Shown here piece by piece: positions 46,154 through 57,458 of a stretch of 64,000 nucleotides of DNA. Position numbers and translations under genes: made by a program. Location of the stretch: contig NZ_WIAY01000002.1 in NCBI RefSeq assembly GCF_009467805.1, forward strand, positions 434,001 to 498,000. The letters run 5' to 3'. The notes below the pieces were generated by a model. The model searched no databases. It saw only the letters and a list, made by a program, of their open reading frames with translations, and had not been told where the DNA came from. The DNA comes from Stenotrophomonas nematodicola (GTDB taxonomy: Bacteria; Pseudomonadota; Gammaproteobacteria; Xanthomonadales; Xanthomonadaceae). How positions within the stretch are numbered: position 1 is the first letter of the stretch; the number at the start of each line of letters is the position of its first letter.

Positions 46154-48325
46154 ATGCCCCGTACGTCCGTTGTGATGCCCCGCCCCCTGCCCCAGCGCCG
46201 CCTGTCGCAGGCCCTGTTCGCCGCGCTGTGCGCGCTGTCCACCGCACCCGCCCTGGCCCAGGTCGCCGCCGATGCCACCACGCTGGACAAGGTGGTGGTC
46301 AAGGGCGAGCGTGCCGAAGGCTATTCGGTCCGCAGGACCTCCGCCGGCACCCGCTTCGACCTGGCTCCCCGCGAGATTCCGCAGTCGATCAGCATCATCA
46401 GCCACCAGCGCATCGAGGACCAGAACCTCGATGACATCATCGACGTGCTGGCCAACACCACCGGCGTGAGCAGCACCCAGTCCGATACCGAGCGGACCGA
46501 GTTCTACGCGCGCGGCTTCTATATCGACAGCTACCAGTTCGACAACCTGCCCACGCAGATGGTGCAGAACTGGAGCTACGGTGATTCCGGCCTGGACCTG
46601 GCGCTGTATGACCGCGTGGAAGTGGTGCGCGGCGCGACCGGCCTGTTGAGCGGCGCAGGCAACCCGTCGGCCTCGGTCAACCTGATCCGCAAGCACGCCG
46701 ACAGCGCCGAGCTGACCGGCAGCGTGTCGGTGAACGTAGGCAGCTGGGGGCGCACCCGCTCCACCGTGGACGTGACCACTCCGCTCAACGCCAGCGGCTC
46801 GGTGCGCGCGCGCGTCATCGGCAGTTACCTGGACACCGAATCGCAGATGGACCGCTACAACCAGCACAAGACGCTGGGCTATGCGGTGATCGATGCCGAC
46901 CTGACCCCGGATACCCAGTTGAGCGTGGGCTACGATTACCAGCAGAAGCGCGCCAACGGGGCGACGTGGGGCGGGTTCCCGATGCTGTTCGCCGACGGCA
47001 GCCCCACCGGCTACGACGAGGCGTTCAATGCCGCCGCGAAGTGGACCTACTGGGACACCACCAGCAAACGCGCGTTCGCCACGCTGGAGCATGGCTTCGC
47101 CAACGACTGGAAGGTCCGCGTCGGCGCCACCCACGATGAGACCCGGGCCGACGACAAGCTGTTCTACCCGGCCTACAACGACTGGACCACGGGCGCGTCG
47201 CTGCTGGATCCGGTGACCGGTGCGGGGGTTTCGCCGTCGGCCGGGTTCTACAACACCGAGCGCAAGGTCGACGCGATCGACGGCTTCGTGGAGGGCCCGT
47301 TCCAGCTGTTCGGCCGCGAGCACCAGTTCATGGCCGGGCTGAGCTACAACAAGCGCAGGTACGCCAACTATGGCGATTACCAGGTCGGGGGCGAGGGCCG
47401 CCCCTGGGACCCGTTCCGCAGCTACCTGGACTGGACCGGCAACATCGCCGAACCCAACTGGAACGCGCTGGCGCTGGCCAGCAAAGGCACCATCACCCAG
47501 AAGGCCGGCTACGCCGCCACCCGTCTGTCGCTGGCCGATCCGCTGAAGCTGATTCTCGGCGCGCGCTACACCGACTGGAAGAGCGAAGGCGAAGACGCCG
47601 ACCGTTCGCACACGGTCACGACCCCGTACGCCGGTCTGGTCTTTGACCTCAGCGACACCTGGAGCACCTACGCCGCCTACACCGAGATCTTCCAGCCACA
47701 GACGCTCAAGAAGCAGAACGGCAGCTACCTCGACCCGGTCGACGGCAAGAGCTACGAAGTCGGCGTCAAGGGGGCCTGGTTCGACAACCGTCTCAATGCG
47801 TCGCTGGCGGTGTTCCGCATCGAACAGGACAACGTGGGTCAGGCCACCACCCTTCCGGTGGACGGCAGCCTCAACGAGTTTGCCTACATCGCCGCGCGCG
47901 GCACGGTGAGCCGGGGTGTCGAACTGGAACTCAACGGCGAGCTGGCCCCGGGCTGGAATGCCACCGTTGGCGCGTCGCGCTACGTGGCCAAGGACATCAA
48001 CGATGCGGACATCAACACCAACCTGCCGCAGACCACGATCAAGCTGTTCACCAGCTACACCCCGCAGTCGATGACCGATCTCACCGTCGGCGGCGGCGCG
48101 AACTGGCAGAACCGCATCTACTACCCGGTGCCGGCCTACGGTCGCATCGAGCAGGATGCCTACGCGCTGGTCAGTGCGTTCGTGCGCTACCGCATCTCGC
48201 CGGCGTTCAGTGTGCAGGCCAACCTCGACAACCTGCTGGACAGGAAATACCTGTCGCAGATCAACGGCTACGGCGCGTACGGCGACGGCCGCAACGGCTC
48301 GATCACGTTCACCTGGTCGTTCTGA
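46154..48325 (+). CDS. TonB-dependent ferrisiderophore receptor
   Basis: 723 residues. A signal peptide (APALAQ) is followed by a TonB box region (TLDKVVVKG), a plug (PREIPQSISIISHQRIEDQNLDDIIDVLANTTGV, ARGFYIDSYQFDNLPT, DRVEVVRGATGLLSGAGNPSASVNLIRK) and a barrel ending NGSITFTWSF with a terminal phenylalanine. This plug type belongs to the FpvA/FhuE/FoxA receptors for hydroxamate-like siderophores. No STN signalling domain and no sigma/anti-sigma genes are nearby. A bidirectional terminator follows. Confidence 0.93.
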   Translation: MPRTSVVMPRPLPQRRLSQALFAALCALSTAPALAQVAADATTLDKVVVKGERAEGYSVRRTSAGTRFDLAPREIPQSISIISHQRIEDQNLDDIIDVLANTTGVSSTQSDTERTEFYARGFYIDSYQFDNLPTQMVQNWSYGDSGLDLALYDRVEVVRGATGLLSGAGNPSASVNLIRKHADSAELTGSVSVNVGSWGRTRSTVDVTTPLNASGSVRARVIGSYLDTESQMDRYNQHKTLGYAVIDADLTPDTQLSVGYDYQQKRANGATWGGFPMLFADGSPTGYDEAFNAAAKWTYWDTTSKRAFATLEHGFANDWKVRVGATHDETRADDKLFYPAYNDWTTGASLLDPVTGAGVSPSAGFYNTERKVDAIDGFVEGPFQLFGREHQFMAGLSYNKRRYANYGDYQVGGEGRPWDPFRSYLDWTGNIAEPNWNALALASKGTITQKAGYAATRLSLADPLKLILGARYTDWKSEGEDADRSHTVTTPYAGLVFDLSDTWSTYAAYTEIFQPQTLKKQNGSYLDPVDGKSYEVGVKGAWFDNRLNASLAVFRIEQDNVGQATTLPVDGSLNEFAYIAARGTVSRGVELELNGELAPGWNATVGASRYVAKDINDADINTNLPQTTIKLFTSYTPQSMTDLTVGGGANWQNRIYYPVPAYGRIEQDAYALVSAFVRYRISPAFSVQANLDNLLDRKYLSQINGYGAYGDGRNGSITFTWSF

Positions 48326-48356
48326 CCGGGCACGCAATGCGCCACGCAGCACACAG

Positions 48357-48381
48357 AGAGCCGGGCATTGCCCGGCTCTTT
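48357..48381 (+). terminator. Terminator after the siderophore receptor
   Basis: Stem AGAGCCGGGC / GCCCGGCTCT with loop ATT and a short T stretch, 31 bases after the stop. Confidence 0.8.
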
Positions 48382-48460
48382 GCACAGGGGCATCACGCGT
48401 GCGTTGTGTGCACACGCGGCCTGCTAGTCTGTTCCCCGTTCCCGCCGGACACCGACGTCG

Positions 48461-49078
48461 ATGCCCGTGGACCCGCACGCTCCGTCCTTCCCGCCGCCAG
48501 GCCCCCACCGCTCGGCCGCCTGGCGCGTGCGCCGCTGGCTGGTGCGGCTGCTGGTGCTGGCCGTCCTTGCCGTGCTGGCGGGTGTGCTGTGGAACAGTCC
48601 GTGGGCACAAGCCCCACGCGCGCTGTGGGCGCTGTCGCGGATGGCGCCACCGGAGGCGCTGCCGGTGCCGGTGGACGGTGTCGCGGCCCGGCGCATCGCC
48701 GACACCTTCGGCGCACCGCGCGGACGCGACCGCACCCATGCCGGGCTCGACATCTTCGCTCCCCGCGGTACCGCCGTGACCAGCGCCACGCCGGGCATCG
48801 TGGCGGACATCCGTGACGGGGGACTCGGCGGTCGCCAGGTCTGGATACTGGGACCGGCGCGCGAGCGCTACTACTACGCGCACCTGGACGGCTGGCGCGA
48901 GGGGCTGTCCCGCGGCGAGGTGGTGGAGGCCGGCACCGTGCTCGGCTACGTCGGCGACAGCGGCAACGCCAAAGGCACCCCGCCGCACCTGCACTGGGGC
49001 ATCTACGGCAGCACGGGAGCCTACGATCCGCTGCCGTTGCTGCGGGCGTGGACCGCACCGGATCGATCCGGTCGTTGA
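48461..49078 (+). CDS. M23 family metallopeptidase, membrane-anchored
   Basis: 205 residues with one N-terminal membrane segment (about 27-45). The LytM domain has the zinc ligands in RTHAGLDIFAPRGT (H and D) and in PPHLHWGIYG (HxH), with RYYYAHLDGW and GDSGNAKGT between them. It probably cuts peptidoglycan cross-bridges in the periplasm. A related gene lies at 57459. Confidence 0.9.
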   Translation: MPVDPHAPSFPPPGPHRSAAWRVRRWLVRLLVLAVLAVLAGVLWNSPWAQAPRALWALSRMAPPEALPVPVDGVAARRIADTFGAPRGRDRTHAGLDIFAPRGTAVTSATPGIVADIRDGGLGGRQVWILGPARERYYYAHLDGWREGLSRGEVVEAGTVLGYVGDSGNAKGTPPHLHWGIYGSTGAYDPLPLLRAWTAPDRSGR

Positions 49079-49124
49079 TCGACCCACGACATCGCCGTAA
49101 TACCGGCCGCTGGCCGGCACCTGC

Positions 49125-49751
49125 TCAGGGCCGCGCGCGCAGCAGCGCCAGCCCGAACCCGATGAAGATCGTGCCGACCACGCGGTCGAACACCTTGCGC
49201 AGACCCGGACGGGCCAGGTAGCCGGCCAGGCTGTGGCCACCGGCGGCGTAGACGGCGTACCAGAACACTTCCATCACCGCGAAGGTACTCACCAGCACCA
49301 CGAACTGCGGCAGCTGCGGCTGGCCGAGGTCGACGAACTGCGGCAGGAATGCCGAGGCGAACAGCAGCAGCTTGGGGTTGCTGATGCCAATGATGAAGCC
49401 GTCGCGGAACAGGATGCGGCGCGACGTGGGGGCGATCGCGGCCGGGTTGCCCACGTCCAGCGGCGCGTCGCCGCCGCGCCAGGCGTTGATGCCCAGGTAG
49501 ACCAGATAGGCCACGCCGGCATAGCGCAGCACATCAAAGACCAGCGGCGAGGCCTTGAGGACCGCGCCCAGGCCCGCTGCGGAAATCGACAGCGCCAGCA
49601 CCAGCGCGCTCAGGCAGCCGGCCATCGCGGCGATGCTGCGGCGGAAGCCGACGCGCACGCTGCGGGTCATCACGTGCAGCATGTTCGGCCCCGGCGTGCC
49701 GCACAGCACGAACACGGTAACGGCGAAGATCCACCAGGTATGCAGGCTCAT
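49125..49751 (-). CDS. LysE/RhtB family amino-acid exporter
   Basis: 208 residues with six membrane helices. Family marks are FVLCGTPGPNMLHVMTRSVRVGFRRSIAAMAGC, FRDGFIIGISNPKLLLFASAFLPQF and the C-terminal VVGTIFIGFGLALL. The substrate is not predictable. The ATG at 49751 is chosen because it begins the first helix; the open frame further upstream is not family-like. Confidence 0.9.
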   Translation of the reverse strand: MSLHTWWIFAVTVFVLCGTPGPNMLHVMTRSVRVGFRRSIAAMAGCLSALVLALSISAAGLGAVLKASPLVFDVLRYAGVAYLVYLGINAWRGGDAPLDVGNPAAIAPTSRRILFRDGFIIGISNPKLLLFASAFLPQFVDLGQPQLPQFVVLVSTFAVMEVFWYAVYAAGGHSLAGYLARPGLRKVFDRVVGTIFIGFGLALLRARP

Positions 49752-49928
49752 GACGACCGTCGGTGACAAAGGGGTGCAGTGCGCGCGTGCACGGCACCGC
49801 CATGATAGGGCGATGGTCGTCCGCCTGCGCGGCGTGGCCGGAATACGCCATGCGCTTGGCCCGTGGCGGAAACGCACCGGGGCGCCCTGACGGCGCCCCG
49901 ATGGGTCATTGCCGGGTACGGCTCTGGA

Positions 49929-52802
49929 TCAGAACCGCAGGTCCGCGCGCAGGTACCAGTAGCGGCCACGCGGGATGTCGTAGGTGGACGCGTCGTAGCC
50001 GTTGAGCGAGCAGGACAGGCAGATCGGCGGGTCCTTGTCGAACGCATTGTTCAACCCGGCGCTCAGCTGCAGGCCCTTCAGCCAGTCCACTTTGTAGCCC
50101 AGCTGCAGGTCGTGGTAAGTGATCGCCGCCAGCTCGTTGGTGCCGGCCACCTGGTTGCTGCACACCGGGAACGCCGACGCATCGCCGCATTCCTCGGTCA
50201 GCTTGGAGATGTGGCGCACCGTCCACGACGCATTCCAGCGGCCCAGCGACCAGAGCAGGCTGGCGTTGCTGGTCCACTCGGGAATGGAGCTGTCCACCAC
50301 TTCCACGCCCGGTTCCTGCGGCTGCCGTTGGCCGGCGGCGCCCAGTGCCTCGTAGCGGCCGACGAAGGTGTTCTTCCAGGCCAGCTTGAACTGGCCGATG
50401 TCGCTCTGCGGCAGCGTCCAGAACAGGTCCACGTCCCAGCCGTCGGTCTTGATCGAGCCCAGGTTGGTGAGGCGGTTGTTGAAGCCGCTCACCGCGCCGG
50501 TGGAAGCGCGGGTGATGCCATCGCAGTACAGCGGGTCCAGGGTGTCCACGCACAGGTCGAGCTGGGTCTGGGCGTTGATCGCCTGGATCGCCCCTTCGAT
50601 GGTGTGGCGGTAGAACGTCACCTCCACATCGAAGCGTTCGGACCACGATGCATTGCTGCCGAACCACGGGCTCCACACGAAACCGGCACTGAAGCTGCGC
50701 GAAGTTTCCGGATCGAGCGCGGGATTGCCGCCGGTGGTCACCGAGATCTGCGAGTTGGCCTGCTGGAAGCCGGCCGGCACCCCCAGCGCGGCGCAGTTGG
50801 CGGCGCTGCCGCGCGGCGGCGTACCGCCCAGGCCAACCGAGCACGGGTCGAACAGCTGCAGGTCCGCTCGCGCTGCGGAGCCGTACAGCTCACCGATCGA
50901 GGGCGCACGGAAGCCTTCGGCATAGGTGGTACGCAGCACGAAGTCGTTGGTCACCTGCCAGCGCAGGCCGTACTTGGGCGTGAACTCGCCACCGAAGGTG
51001 GAGTAGTCCGAGTAGCGTCCGGCCAGGCTGAGGTCGAGCTTCTCGCCGATGGCGCTCTTGGCGAAGATCGGGATGCTCAGCTCCAGGTAGGCCTCGTTGA
51101 CGTCATAGGAGCCGGACGTGGGCAGCGACGGGACGCCGTTGTAGTACCCGGCCACGGTCAGCGGATCGGGCTGGTACCAGCCTTCGTACTTGCGGTACTC
51201 CACGCCGGCCGCGAATGACACCGGGCCGGCCGGCAGGGTGAACAGGTCGCTGCTCAGGTTGGCGGTGAACAGGCTCAGTTCGTTCTGGCTGCGGTCGCGT
51301 ACCACCGGCTGGATCCAGCGCAGCATGTCCGGCGTGATGGTGCCGGGACCGCCGAAGATGTTCAGCGGCACGCAGCCGGCGGTGGCTGCGCAGAGGGCCG
51401 GATCGCCCAGCGCCAGGTTGATGTTGTAGATGTTGTAGCTGCCGTAGTTGGTCTGCTCGGCCTTGTTCTTGCTGTACATGCCGTTGACGTCCCAGAACCA
51501 GCTGCGGTCGGCCGCCTCGAACTGGCCGACCAGGCCGGTGGCGAAGTACTGGGTCGTCACCTTCTGCTCGAACACGCGCGCGCCGCCCTCCACCGGGCGG
51601 CGGCCGATCACCAGCAGATTGTTGGACGAGTCCAGGTCGAACCCGAACGGGTTGTACGGGTTCTGCGCCGAGATCACGATGTTGTCGGCCAGCGGATTGC
51701 CGGTAGCGCCGTCGGGGCCGAAGAACAGCGGCTCGGGTGCGGCCTGGTTGGTCGATTCGCGGCGGTTGCCCAGCGCCTTGATGTACCACTGCACGTTGTC
51801 GGTGATGTCGAAGCGGAACTGGCCGAAGAGGCCTTTGCGCTCGGACGGCGTCAGCACCATGTTGTACTCGGCGAAGTTGAACCGGTCCGGCGTGCCGAAG
51901 CAGTGATAGTCGTCCGTACGATCACAGCCTCCGGCGCCATTGAAGACCGGAGACGTAACGCCGTTGTTGGGCGTGAGATTGTGTTCAATGCCCGTGTTTG
52001 GATCGATGAAACGGAAACGCCCGGTCGGCGTGGCCGAGCTGCCGAACGACAGGCCGGTGCCAGGAATCGGGAAGCGAGACTGCTCGCGGTCGATCGCATA
52101 TACGGGGTCCTGCTTGGTCCAGCTGGCGCCGAGGAACAATGTGTAGCGGTCACCGCTGGTGCCCCAGGCCAGGTCCACGCCCTTCTGGGTGCCGTCGCCC
52201 TTGCTGTACTCGCCGTAGTTCATCGTCACCTGCGCGCCATCGAACTGGCGGCGCGTGATGATGTTGACCACGCCGGCGATGGCGTCGGACCCGTACAGCG
52301 ACGATGCGCCATCCTCGAGCACTTCGATGCGCTCCACGATCGCCAGTGGAATGGTGTTGAGGTCGGTGGCCGCGCCCACGCCCGAGGCGGAGGATTCATT
52401 GACCCAGCGGATGCCGTCGACCAGCACCAGCACGCGCTTGGCGCCCAGGTGGCGCAGATCGACCTGCGCCGAGCCGGCACCGACACCGCTGCCGTCCGGC
52501 GGGAAGCCGAAGTTGCCCGAGGAGTTGAACTTGGCGTTGAGCGCCGAGCCCGAGCCGGTGAGCTGCTGCAGCACTTCGCCGATCGAGTTGAAGCCGGTGC
52601 GTTCGATGTCGTCGCGGGTCAGCGTCTGCACCGGCACCTGGCCTTCCACCTCGGCGCGTTTGATGCGCGTCCCGGTGACTTCGATCCGATCCAGATCCGT
52701 GGTGGCGCGGGGTGCATCCTGCGCGGCGACGAGCGCCGGAGCAGCCAACAACAGGCACAGCGATACAGCGACCGCCAACGGGCGGCGATGCAGGTCGTTC
52801 AT
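49929..52802 (-). CDS. Large TonB-dependent receptor
   Basis: 957 residues. It has a signal peptide (ALVAAQ), TonB box-like [14 protein letters not shown], plug with [73 protein letters not shown], and a long barrel ending [13 protein letters not shown]. This plug subgroup is the kind expanded in Xanthomonadaceae and Caulobacter, often for sugar or peptide uptake. No STN domain is seen. The start at 52802 has GGAGAG upstream. The 317-bp divergent region to slt should hold its promoter. Confidence 0.93.
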   Translation of the reverse strand: MNDLHRRPLAVAVSLCLLLAAPALVAAQDAPRATTDLDRIEVTGTRIKRAEVEGQVPVQTLTRDDIERTGFNSIGEVLQQLTGSGSALNAKFNSSGNFGFPPDGSGVGAGSAQVDLRHLGAKRVLVLVDGIRWVNESSASGVGAATDLNTIPLAIVERIEVLEDGASSLYGSDAIAGVVNIITRRQFDGAQVTMNYGEYSKGDGTQKGVDLAWGTSGDRYTLFLGASWTKQDPVYAIDREQSRFPIPGTGLSFGSSATPTGRFRFIDPNTGIEHNLTPNNGVTSPVFNGAGGCDRTDDYHCFGTPDRFNFAEYNMVLTPSERKGLFGQFRFDITDNVQWYIKALGNRRESTNQAAPEPLFFGPDGATGNPLADNIVISAQNPYNPFGFDLDSSNNLLVIGRRPVEGGARVFEQKVTTQYFATGLVGQFEAADRSWFWDVNGMYSKNKAEQTNYGSYNIYNINLALGDPALCAATAGCVPLNIFGGPGTITPDMLRWIQPVVRDRSQNELSLFTANLSSDLFTLPAGPVSFAAGVEYRKYEGWYQPDPLTVAGYYNGVPSLPTSGSYDVNEAYLELSIPIFAKSAIGEKLDLSLAGRYSDYSTFGGEFTPKYGLRWQVTNDFVLRTTYAEGFRAPSIGELYGSAARADLQLFDPCSVGLGGTPPRGSAANCAALGVPAGFQQANSQISVTTGGNPALDPETSRSFSAGFVWSPWFGSNASWSERFDVEVTFYRHTIEGAIQAINAQTQLDLCVDTLDPLYCDGITRASTGAVSGFNNRLTNLGSIKTDGWDVDLFWTLPQSDIGQFKLAWKNTFVGRYEALGAAGQRQPQEPGVEVVDSSIPEWTSNASLLWSLGRWNASWTVRHISKLTEECGDASAFPVCSNQVAGTNELAAITYHDLQLGYKVDWLKGLQLSAGLNNAFDKDPPICLSCSLNGYDASTYDIPRGRYWYLRADLRF

Positions 52803-53119
52803 TCGCTCTCTCTCCAAAGGAATGTTGGGCTGGACTGCCGTCGCCCCCTGCTGACGGCAGTGTCTCCTTTGTAAACAACCTGTAAATGTCGCGACGTGAC
52901 GACGACCCCGCTTTCACGTCGTTTCGACAAATCCGAACAGGCGCCGTCGCGCAGCACCGTTCCCTGCAGGCCCACCGGACCGGTCCCGATGCGCAGCCTG
53001 TGCAGGTGGCCGGCATCCCCGCGCAGGTGGATCGGACGCGGCGCCGAAGGGCGGCGTTCGTTCATGTTCGAGTCGGCTGGCGCGCACCGCCCTTCACGCC
53101 GCGCCGTTATGCTTTGACG
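52803..53119. promoter_or_regulatory. Divergent intergenic region between the TonB receptor and slt
   Basis: 317 bp with no supported gene. Near the receptor side, TTTGTAAACAACCTGTAAATG (52869-52889) is locally AT-rich and holds a repeated TGTAAA (separated by six bases), a possible regulator site. The rest is GC-rich without obvious repeats. Both genes are likely transcribed from here. Confidence 0.4.
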
Positions 53120-55084
53120 ATGAATGCACTCCCCCTCTTTTTCCTCGGCACGCTTGCCATCGCCGCAGCCGCAGACGCCGGCGCGCAGTCGCTTGATGCC
53201 CAGCGCGCGCAGCTCAAGGCCGCCATCGACAACGCCGAGCGCGGTCAGTACGACCCGGCCCAGGCCGCCGCACTGAGCCGCCACCCGCTGTACGGCTGGC
53301 TCGAATACGCCAATCTGCGCCGCACCATCGATACGGTGGGCAATGCCCAGGCGCAGGACTTCCTCAAGCGGTACAACGGCCAGGCCGTGGCATCGAGTTT
53401 CCGCAGCGTATGGCTGCCCGCCGTGGCGCGGCGCCAGGACTGGCCGACCCTGCTGGCCAACTGGGTGCCCACCGAGAACGTCGGCCTGCGCTGTGCCCAG
53501 CTCAACGCGCGCCAGGCCACCGGCAAGGCCGACGCCCAGTGGACCAGTGAGGCCCAGGCGATCTGGCGCAGCACCGGCAAGTCCCTGCCCGACGCCTGCG
53601 ATGCGGTGTTTGCCGTGCTCGATGCCAAGGGCGGGCTGAGCGCCGAACTGCGCTGGGCGCGCATCGACGCGGCCGCCGACGAGGGCCAGCCGGCGGTGAT
53701 GCGCAGTGCCGCACGCGGGTTGCCGGCCGCCGATCTGGCGCTGGCCAACACCTACGCCGCGTTCGTCGACAAGCCCAATGCCAGCGCGTTGAACTGGCCG
53801 CGCACGGCGCGCAGCCAGCGCATCGCCACCGATGGCCTGGCCAAGCTGGCCAAGGCCGATCCGGGCGCCACCGAGCAGCAATTGCCGCAGTACGCCAGCG
53901 CGCTGCAGCTCAGCGCTGCCCAGCAGGCGCAGGTGCTGTACCAGATCGCGCTGTGGACCGTGGCGTCGTACGGGCCCGAGTCCGCCCGACGCCTGAATGC
54001 CGTGCCCGAATCGGCGTATGACGAACGGCTGCACGAATGGCGCGTGCGCGAAGCGCTGTCGCGCGGTGACTGGCCGCAGGCGCTCACCGCGATCCGCAAG
54101 ATGGGCAGCACCCAGCGCAACGACTCGCGCTGGCGCTATTTCGAAGCGCGCATGCTGGAGAAGACCGGCAGACGCAGCGAGGCCCAGGCGGTGTACCGTG
54201 AGGCCGCACGCGCCGCCACCTTCCACGGCTTCCTCGCCGCCGACCAGCTCGGCCAGCCCTACACGCTGTGCCCGTGGGAGCCCAACGACAGCAGGCAGGC
54301 GCAGGCGGCGGTCGCACGCGACCCGGCCATCGTGCGCGCGATGGAGCTGTTCAAGATCGAACGCAGCGGCTGGGCCGTGGCCGAGTGGAACGATGCGCTG
54401 AGCCGCTACGACACCACCCAGCGCCGCATCGCGGTGGAGGTGGCGCGCGACAACGGCTGGTTCGACCGCGCGGTGTTCTCGCTCGGCAAGACCCCGGACG
54501 AGCAGCGCCTGTACGCGCTGCGCTTCCCGCTCCACCACGACGACACCATCCGCCGCGAGTCGCTGCGCAACGCCATCGACCCGGCCTGGGTGGCGGCGGA
54601 AATCCGCGCGGAGAGCATCTTCAACCCGAAGGCGCGCTCGCCGGCCAACGCGATGGGCCTGATGCAGGTCCTGCCCGCGACCGGCGCCAGCGTGGCCAAG
54701 TCGATCGGCCTGGCCAACTACGGCGGTGCGGCCAGCCTGTACGACCCGGACACCAACATCGCCATCGGCACCGCCTACCTGCGCCAGCTGATGGACAAGT
54801 ATCAGGGCCTGCCCTACGTCACCATCGCCGCCTACAACGCCGGTCCCACGCCGACCGCGCGCTGGCAGACGCAGCGGCCGGGCTTTGATCCGGACATCTG
54901 GATCGAGACCATCAGCTACAAGGAAACCCGCGAGTACGTGGCGCGCATCCTGGCCTTCAGCGTGATCTACGACTGGCGCCTCAACGGCGACGCGCTGCCG
55001 GTCAGCGACCGCATGAACGGGCGTCTGCAGGCCAGGCGCAAGAGCTTCACGTGCGCGGCCAACGCCGACAAGGGCGGCGACTGA
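53120..55084 (+). CDS. slt: Soluble lytic murein transglycosylase
   Basis: 654 residues. A signal peptide (DAGAQS) precedes an alpha-superhelical U/L domain of about 450 residues and a C-terminal SLT domain with [20 protein letters not shown] (catalytic glutamate), [25 protein letters not shown] and [11 protein letters not shown]. It cleaves the glycan backbone in the periplasm, releasing anhydro-muropeptides. It is the first of a cell-wall cluster that includes the L,D-transpeptidase and M23 genes. Confidence 0.95.
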   Translation: MNALPLFFLGTLAIAAAADAGAQSLDAQRAQLKAAIDNAERGQYDPAQAAALSRHPLYGWLEYANLRRTIDTVGNAQAQDFLKRYNGQAVASSFRSVWLPAVARRQDWPTLLANWVPTENVGLRCAQLNARQATGKADAQWTSEAQAIWRSTGKSLPDACDAVFAVLDAKGGLSAELRWARIDAAADEGQPAVMRSAARGLPAADLALANTYAAFVDKPNASALNWPRTARSQRIATDGLAKLAKADPGATEQQLPQYASALQLSAAQQAQVLYQIALWTVASYGPESARRLNAVPESAYDERLHEWRVREALSRGDWPQALTAIRKMGSTQRNDSRWRYFEARMLEKTGRRSEAQAVYREAARAATFHGFLAADQLGQPYTLCPWEPNDSRQAQAAVARDPAIVRAMELFKIERSGWAVAEWNDALSRYDTTQRRIAVEVARDNGWFDRAVFSLGKTPDEQRLYALRFPLHHDDTIRRESLRNAIDPAWVAAEIRAESIFNPKARSPANAMGLMQVLPATGASVAKSIGLANYGGAASLYDPDTNIAIGTAYLRQLMDKYQGLPYVTIAAYNAGPTPTARWQTQRPGFDPDIWIETISYKETREYVARILAFSVIYDWRLNGDALPVSDRMNGRLQARRKSFTCAANADKGGD

Positions 55085-55184
55085 TCCTCGCCGCGCAGGT
55101 GACGCCGACCGCGCGGGCGAGCCTGCCGAGCGCGGGTTGAGCCGCGGCGACCGCGTCCGGGAAGGCCGTGGCATCATTGCCCGC

Positions 55185-56405
55185 ATGAAGATCTATCTTG
55201 TCGGCGGCGCGGTACGCGACCGCCTGCTGCAGCGTCCGCCCGGCGACCGCGACTGGGTGGTGGTCGGTGCTACCCAGCCGGACATGGAAGCGCTCGGTTA
55301 CAAGGCCGTGGGCAAGGACTTTCCGGTATTCCTGCACCCGGACACAGGTGAGGAATATGCGCTGGCGCGTACCGAACGCAAGTCCGGTCGTGGTTATCGT
55401 GGCTTCGTGGTGGATGCCGATCCGTCGGTGACACTGGAAGACGACCTGCTGCGGCGCGATTTCACCATCAACGCGATCGCCTGCAACGAGGCGACCGGCG
55501 AGCTGGTCGATCCCTATGGCGGCCTGCGCGACATCGAGCAGCGCGTGCTGCGCCACGTCGGGCCCGCATTCGTCGAAGACCCTGTGCGTGTGCTGCGCGC
55601 GGCACGCTTCATGGCGCGTTTCGCCCCCCTGGGATTCACCGTGGCCGACGAGACGATGGCGCTGATGCGGCAGATCGCCGAGAGCGGCGAGCTCGACATG
55701 CTGGTGCCCGAGCGGGTCTGGCAGGAGCTGCGCCGGGTGCTGGCCTCGAACCGCCCCTCGGCGTTCCTGCGCACCCTGCACGATGCGCACGCACTCGGCC
55801 CGATCCTGCCCGAACTGGAGGCGCTGTACGGGGTTCCGCAACGCGCCGAGTTCCATCCCGAGGTGGATACCGGCGTGCACCAGGAGATGGTGAGCGACAT
55901 GGCCGCACGGCTGGCGCCGGGAGATGATCTGGTCGGCTTTGCCGCGCTGACCCACGACCTCGGCAAAGGCCTGACGCCACCGGAGGAATGGCCGCGCCAT
56001 ATCATGCACGAGCAGCGCGGGCTGGCCCCGCTGCGGGCGCTGTGCGACCGGCTGAAGATCCCGCTGGAGCACCGCCAGCTCGCCGAAGCGGTATGCCGCG
56101 ACCATCTCAACGTGCACCGCATCGACGAGCTGCGCGACGCCACCGTGCTCGAGCTGCTGGCGCGCTGCGACGCCTTCCGCCGCCCCGAGCGCATCGCGCG
56201 GATCGCGGTGTGCTGCGAGGCCGACAAGCGCGGGCGGCTGGGCTTCGAGGAGAGCGACTACCCGCAGGGCGCCACGCTCACGCGGCTGCACCAGGCTGCC
56301 CTGGCTGTGCAGGCGCGCGACCTGGATACACAGGGGCTCGCCGGCCCCGCCATTGGCGAGGCGCTGGCACGGGCCCGCATCAAGGCGATCAGCGCGGCAC
56401 GCTGA
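55185..56405 (+). CDS. cca: Multifunctional CCA tRNA nucleotidyltransferase
   Basis: Adds and repairs the 3' CCA of tRNAs. 406 residues. Class II head: [25 protein letters not shown] with the catalytic acidic pair (DRD), [14 protein letters not shown], and [14 protein letters not shown]-terminal HD phosphohydrolase domain is present ([11 protein letters not shown]), as in gammaproteobacterial multifunctional enzymes. The start is the ATG at 55185; no closer alternative is as good. Confidence 0.96.
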   Translation: MKIYLVGGAVRDRLLQRPPGDRDWVVVGATQPDMEALGYKAVGKDFPVFLHPDTGEEYALARTERKSGRGYRGFVVDADPSVTLEDDLLRRDFTINAIACNEATGELVDPYGGLRDIEQRVLRHVGPAFVEDPVRVLRAARFMARFAPLGFTVADETMALMRQIAESGELDMLVPERVWQELRRVLASNRPSAFLRTLHDAHALGPILPELEALYGVPQRAEFHPEVDTGVHQEMVSDMAARLAPGDDLVGFAALTHDLGKGLTPPEEWPRHIMHEQRGLAPLRALCDRLKIPLEHRQLAEAVCRDHLNVHRIDELRDATVLELLARCDAFRRPERIARIAVCCEADKRGRLGFEESDYPQGATLTRLHQAALAVQARDLDTQGLAGPAIGEALARARIKAISAAR

Positions 56406-56489
56406 CCGCTCATCCGGCAGTCAGCCGTTTCACGCCGGGTGCGCAGCGCAGTGGGGCATGGTGAGACCCTGTTCCCGCTGGAGTTGCCG

Positions 56490-57455
56490 ATGATCCGATG
56501 CCTGCCTGCCCTGCTTCCGATGGCGCTGTGCGCGGCGCTGGCGAGCGCCGCACCGGCCATCGCGCAGCCCCCCGCCCTGCCCACGCCGATTGCTGAAACC
56601 GCGTCGGTGCCGACCGGGCCGCGGTCGGACCTGCATGCGCAGGTGCTGCTCGACCGTGCGCACTTTTCCCCCGGCCAGATCGATGGCCTGCTCGGCTCCA
56701 ACCAGAAGCGCGCAGTGTCCGGCTTTCAGGCCGCCCACGACCTGAAGGTGACCGGCGAGCTGGATGACGCCACGTGGCAGGCACTGCAGGCCGACCGCGT
56801 GGACGTGCTGGCGCGCTACACCTTGACCGCCGAGGATGTCGCCGGCCCCTTCCAGCCGGTACCGGACACCCCGGCCGCGCAGGCCAAGCTGAAAGCCCTG
56901 GGCTTCGCCTCCGTGGAAGAGGCCCTTGGCGAGCGCTTCCATGCCGATCCGGTGCTGTTGCGCACGCTCAATCCCGGTGTCGATTTCAGCAAGGCCGGCA
57001 CGGCGATCCAGGTACCGAACATCGCGCCGTCCACCCTGCCCAAGGCGGCCAGGCTGGTGATCGACAAATCCGAGTCGACGCTGCGCCTGTTCGACGCGCA
57101 GGGCAAGGTGTACGCGCAGTTCCCGGTGTCGTCAGGCAGCCGGCACGATCCACTGCCGATCGGCACCTGGAAGATCCTCGGCATCTCGCGCGATCCGACC
57201 TTCCACTACAACCCCAAACTGTTCTGGGATGCGCGCAAGGGCGAAGGCAAGGCCACCCTGCCGCCGGGTCCGAACAATCCGGTCGGCCGCGTCTGGATCG
57301 ACCTCTCCAAACCGCACTACGGCCTGCACGGCACGCCCGAGCCGGGCCACGTGGGCAAAACCGAATCACACGGCTGCGTGCGCATGACCAACTGGGATGC
57401 GCTGCAGGTTGCCGACGCGGTGGATGCGTCGGTGCCGGTGGTGATGCAGGAGTAG
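56490..57455 (+). CDS. L,D-transpeptidase with peptidoglycan-binding domain
   Basis: 321 residues with a signal peptide (PAIAQP). A PG_binding_1 domain (about 49-97, QVLLDRAHFSPGQIDGLLGSN) precedes a YkuD catalytic domain with the active-site SHGCVRMTN near the end. L,D-transpeptidases make 3-3 peptidoglycan cross-links or attach lipoproteins. A LysM-like linker (FHADPVLLRTLNPGVDFSKAGTAIQVP) joins the two. It is four bases from the M23 gene, so the two are coupled. Confidence 0.93.
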   Translation: MIRCLPALLPMALCAALASAAPAIAQPPALPTPIAETASVPTGPRSDLHAQVLLDRAHFSPGQIDGLLGSNQKRAVSGFQAAHDLKVTGELDDATWQALQADRVDVLARYTLTAEDVAGPFQPVPDTPAAQAKLKALGFASVEEALGERFHADPVLLRTLNPGVDFSKAGTAIQVPNIAPSTLPKAARLVIDKSESTLRLFDAQGKVYAQFPVSSGSRHDPLPIGTWKILGISRDPTFHYNPKLFWDARKGEGKATLPPGPNNPVGRVWIDLSKPHYGLHGTPEPGHVGKTESHGCVRMTNWDALQVADAVDASVPVVMQE

Positions 57456-57458
57456 ACG

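Noticed and set aside
46094-49240. Open frame of over 1000 codons on the minus strand across the siderophore receptor and M23 genes
   Set aside because: It is the mirror of real genes in GC-rich DNA; the protein is low-complexity Val/Gly/Ala/Arg with no domain, while the plus strand encodes complete known families.
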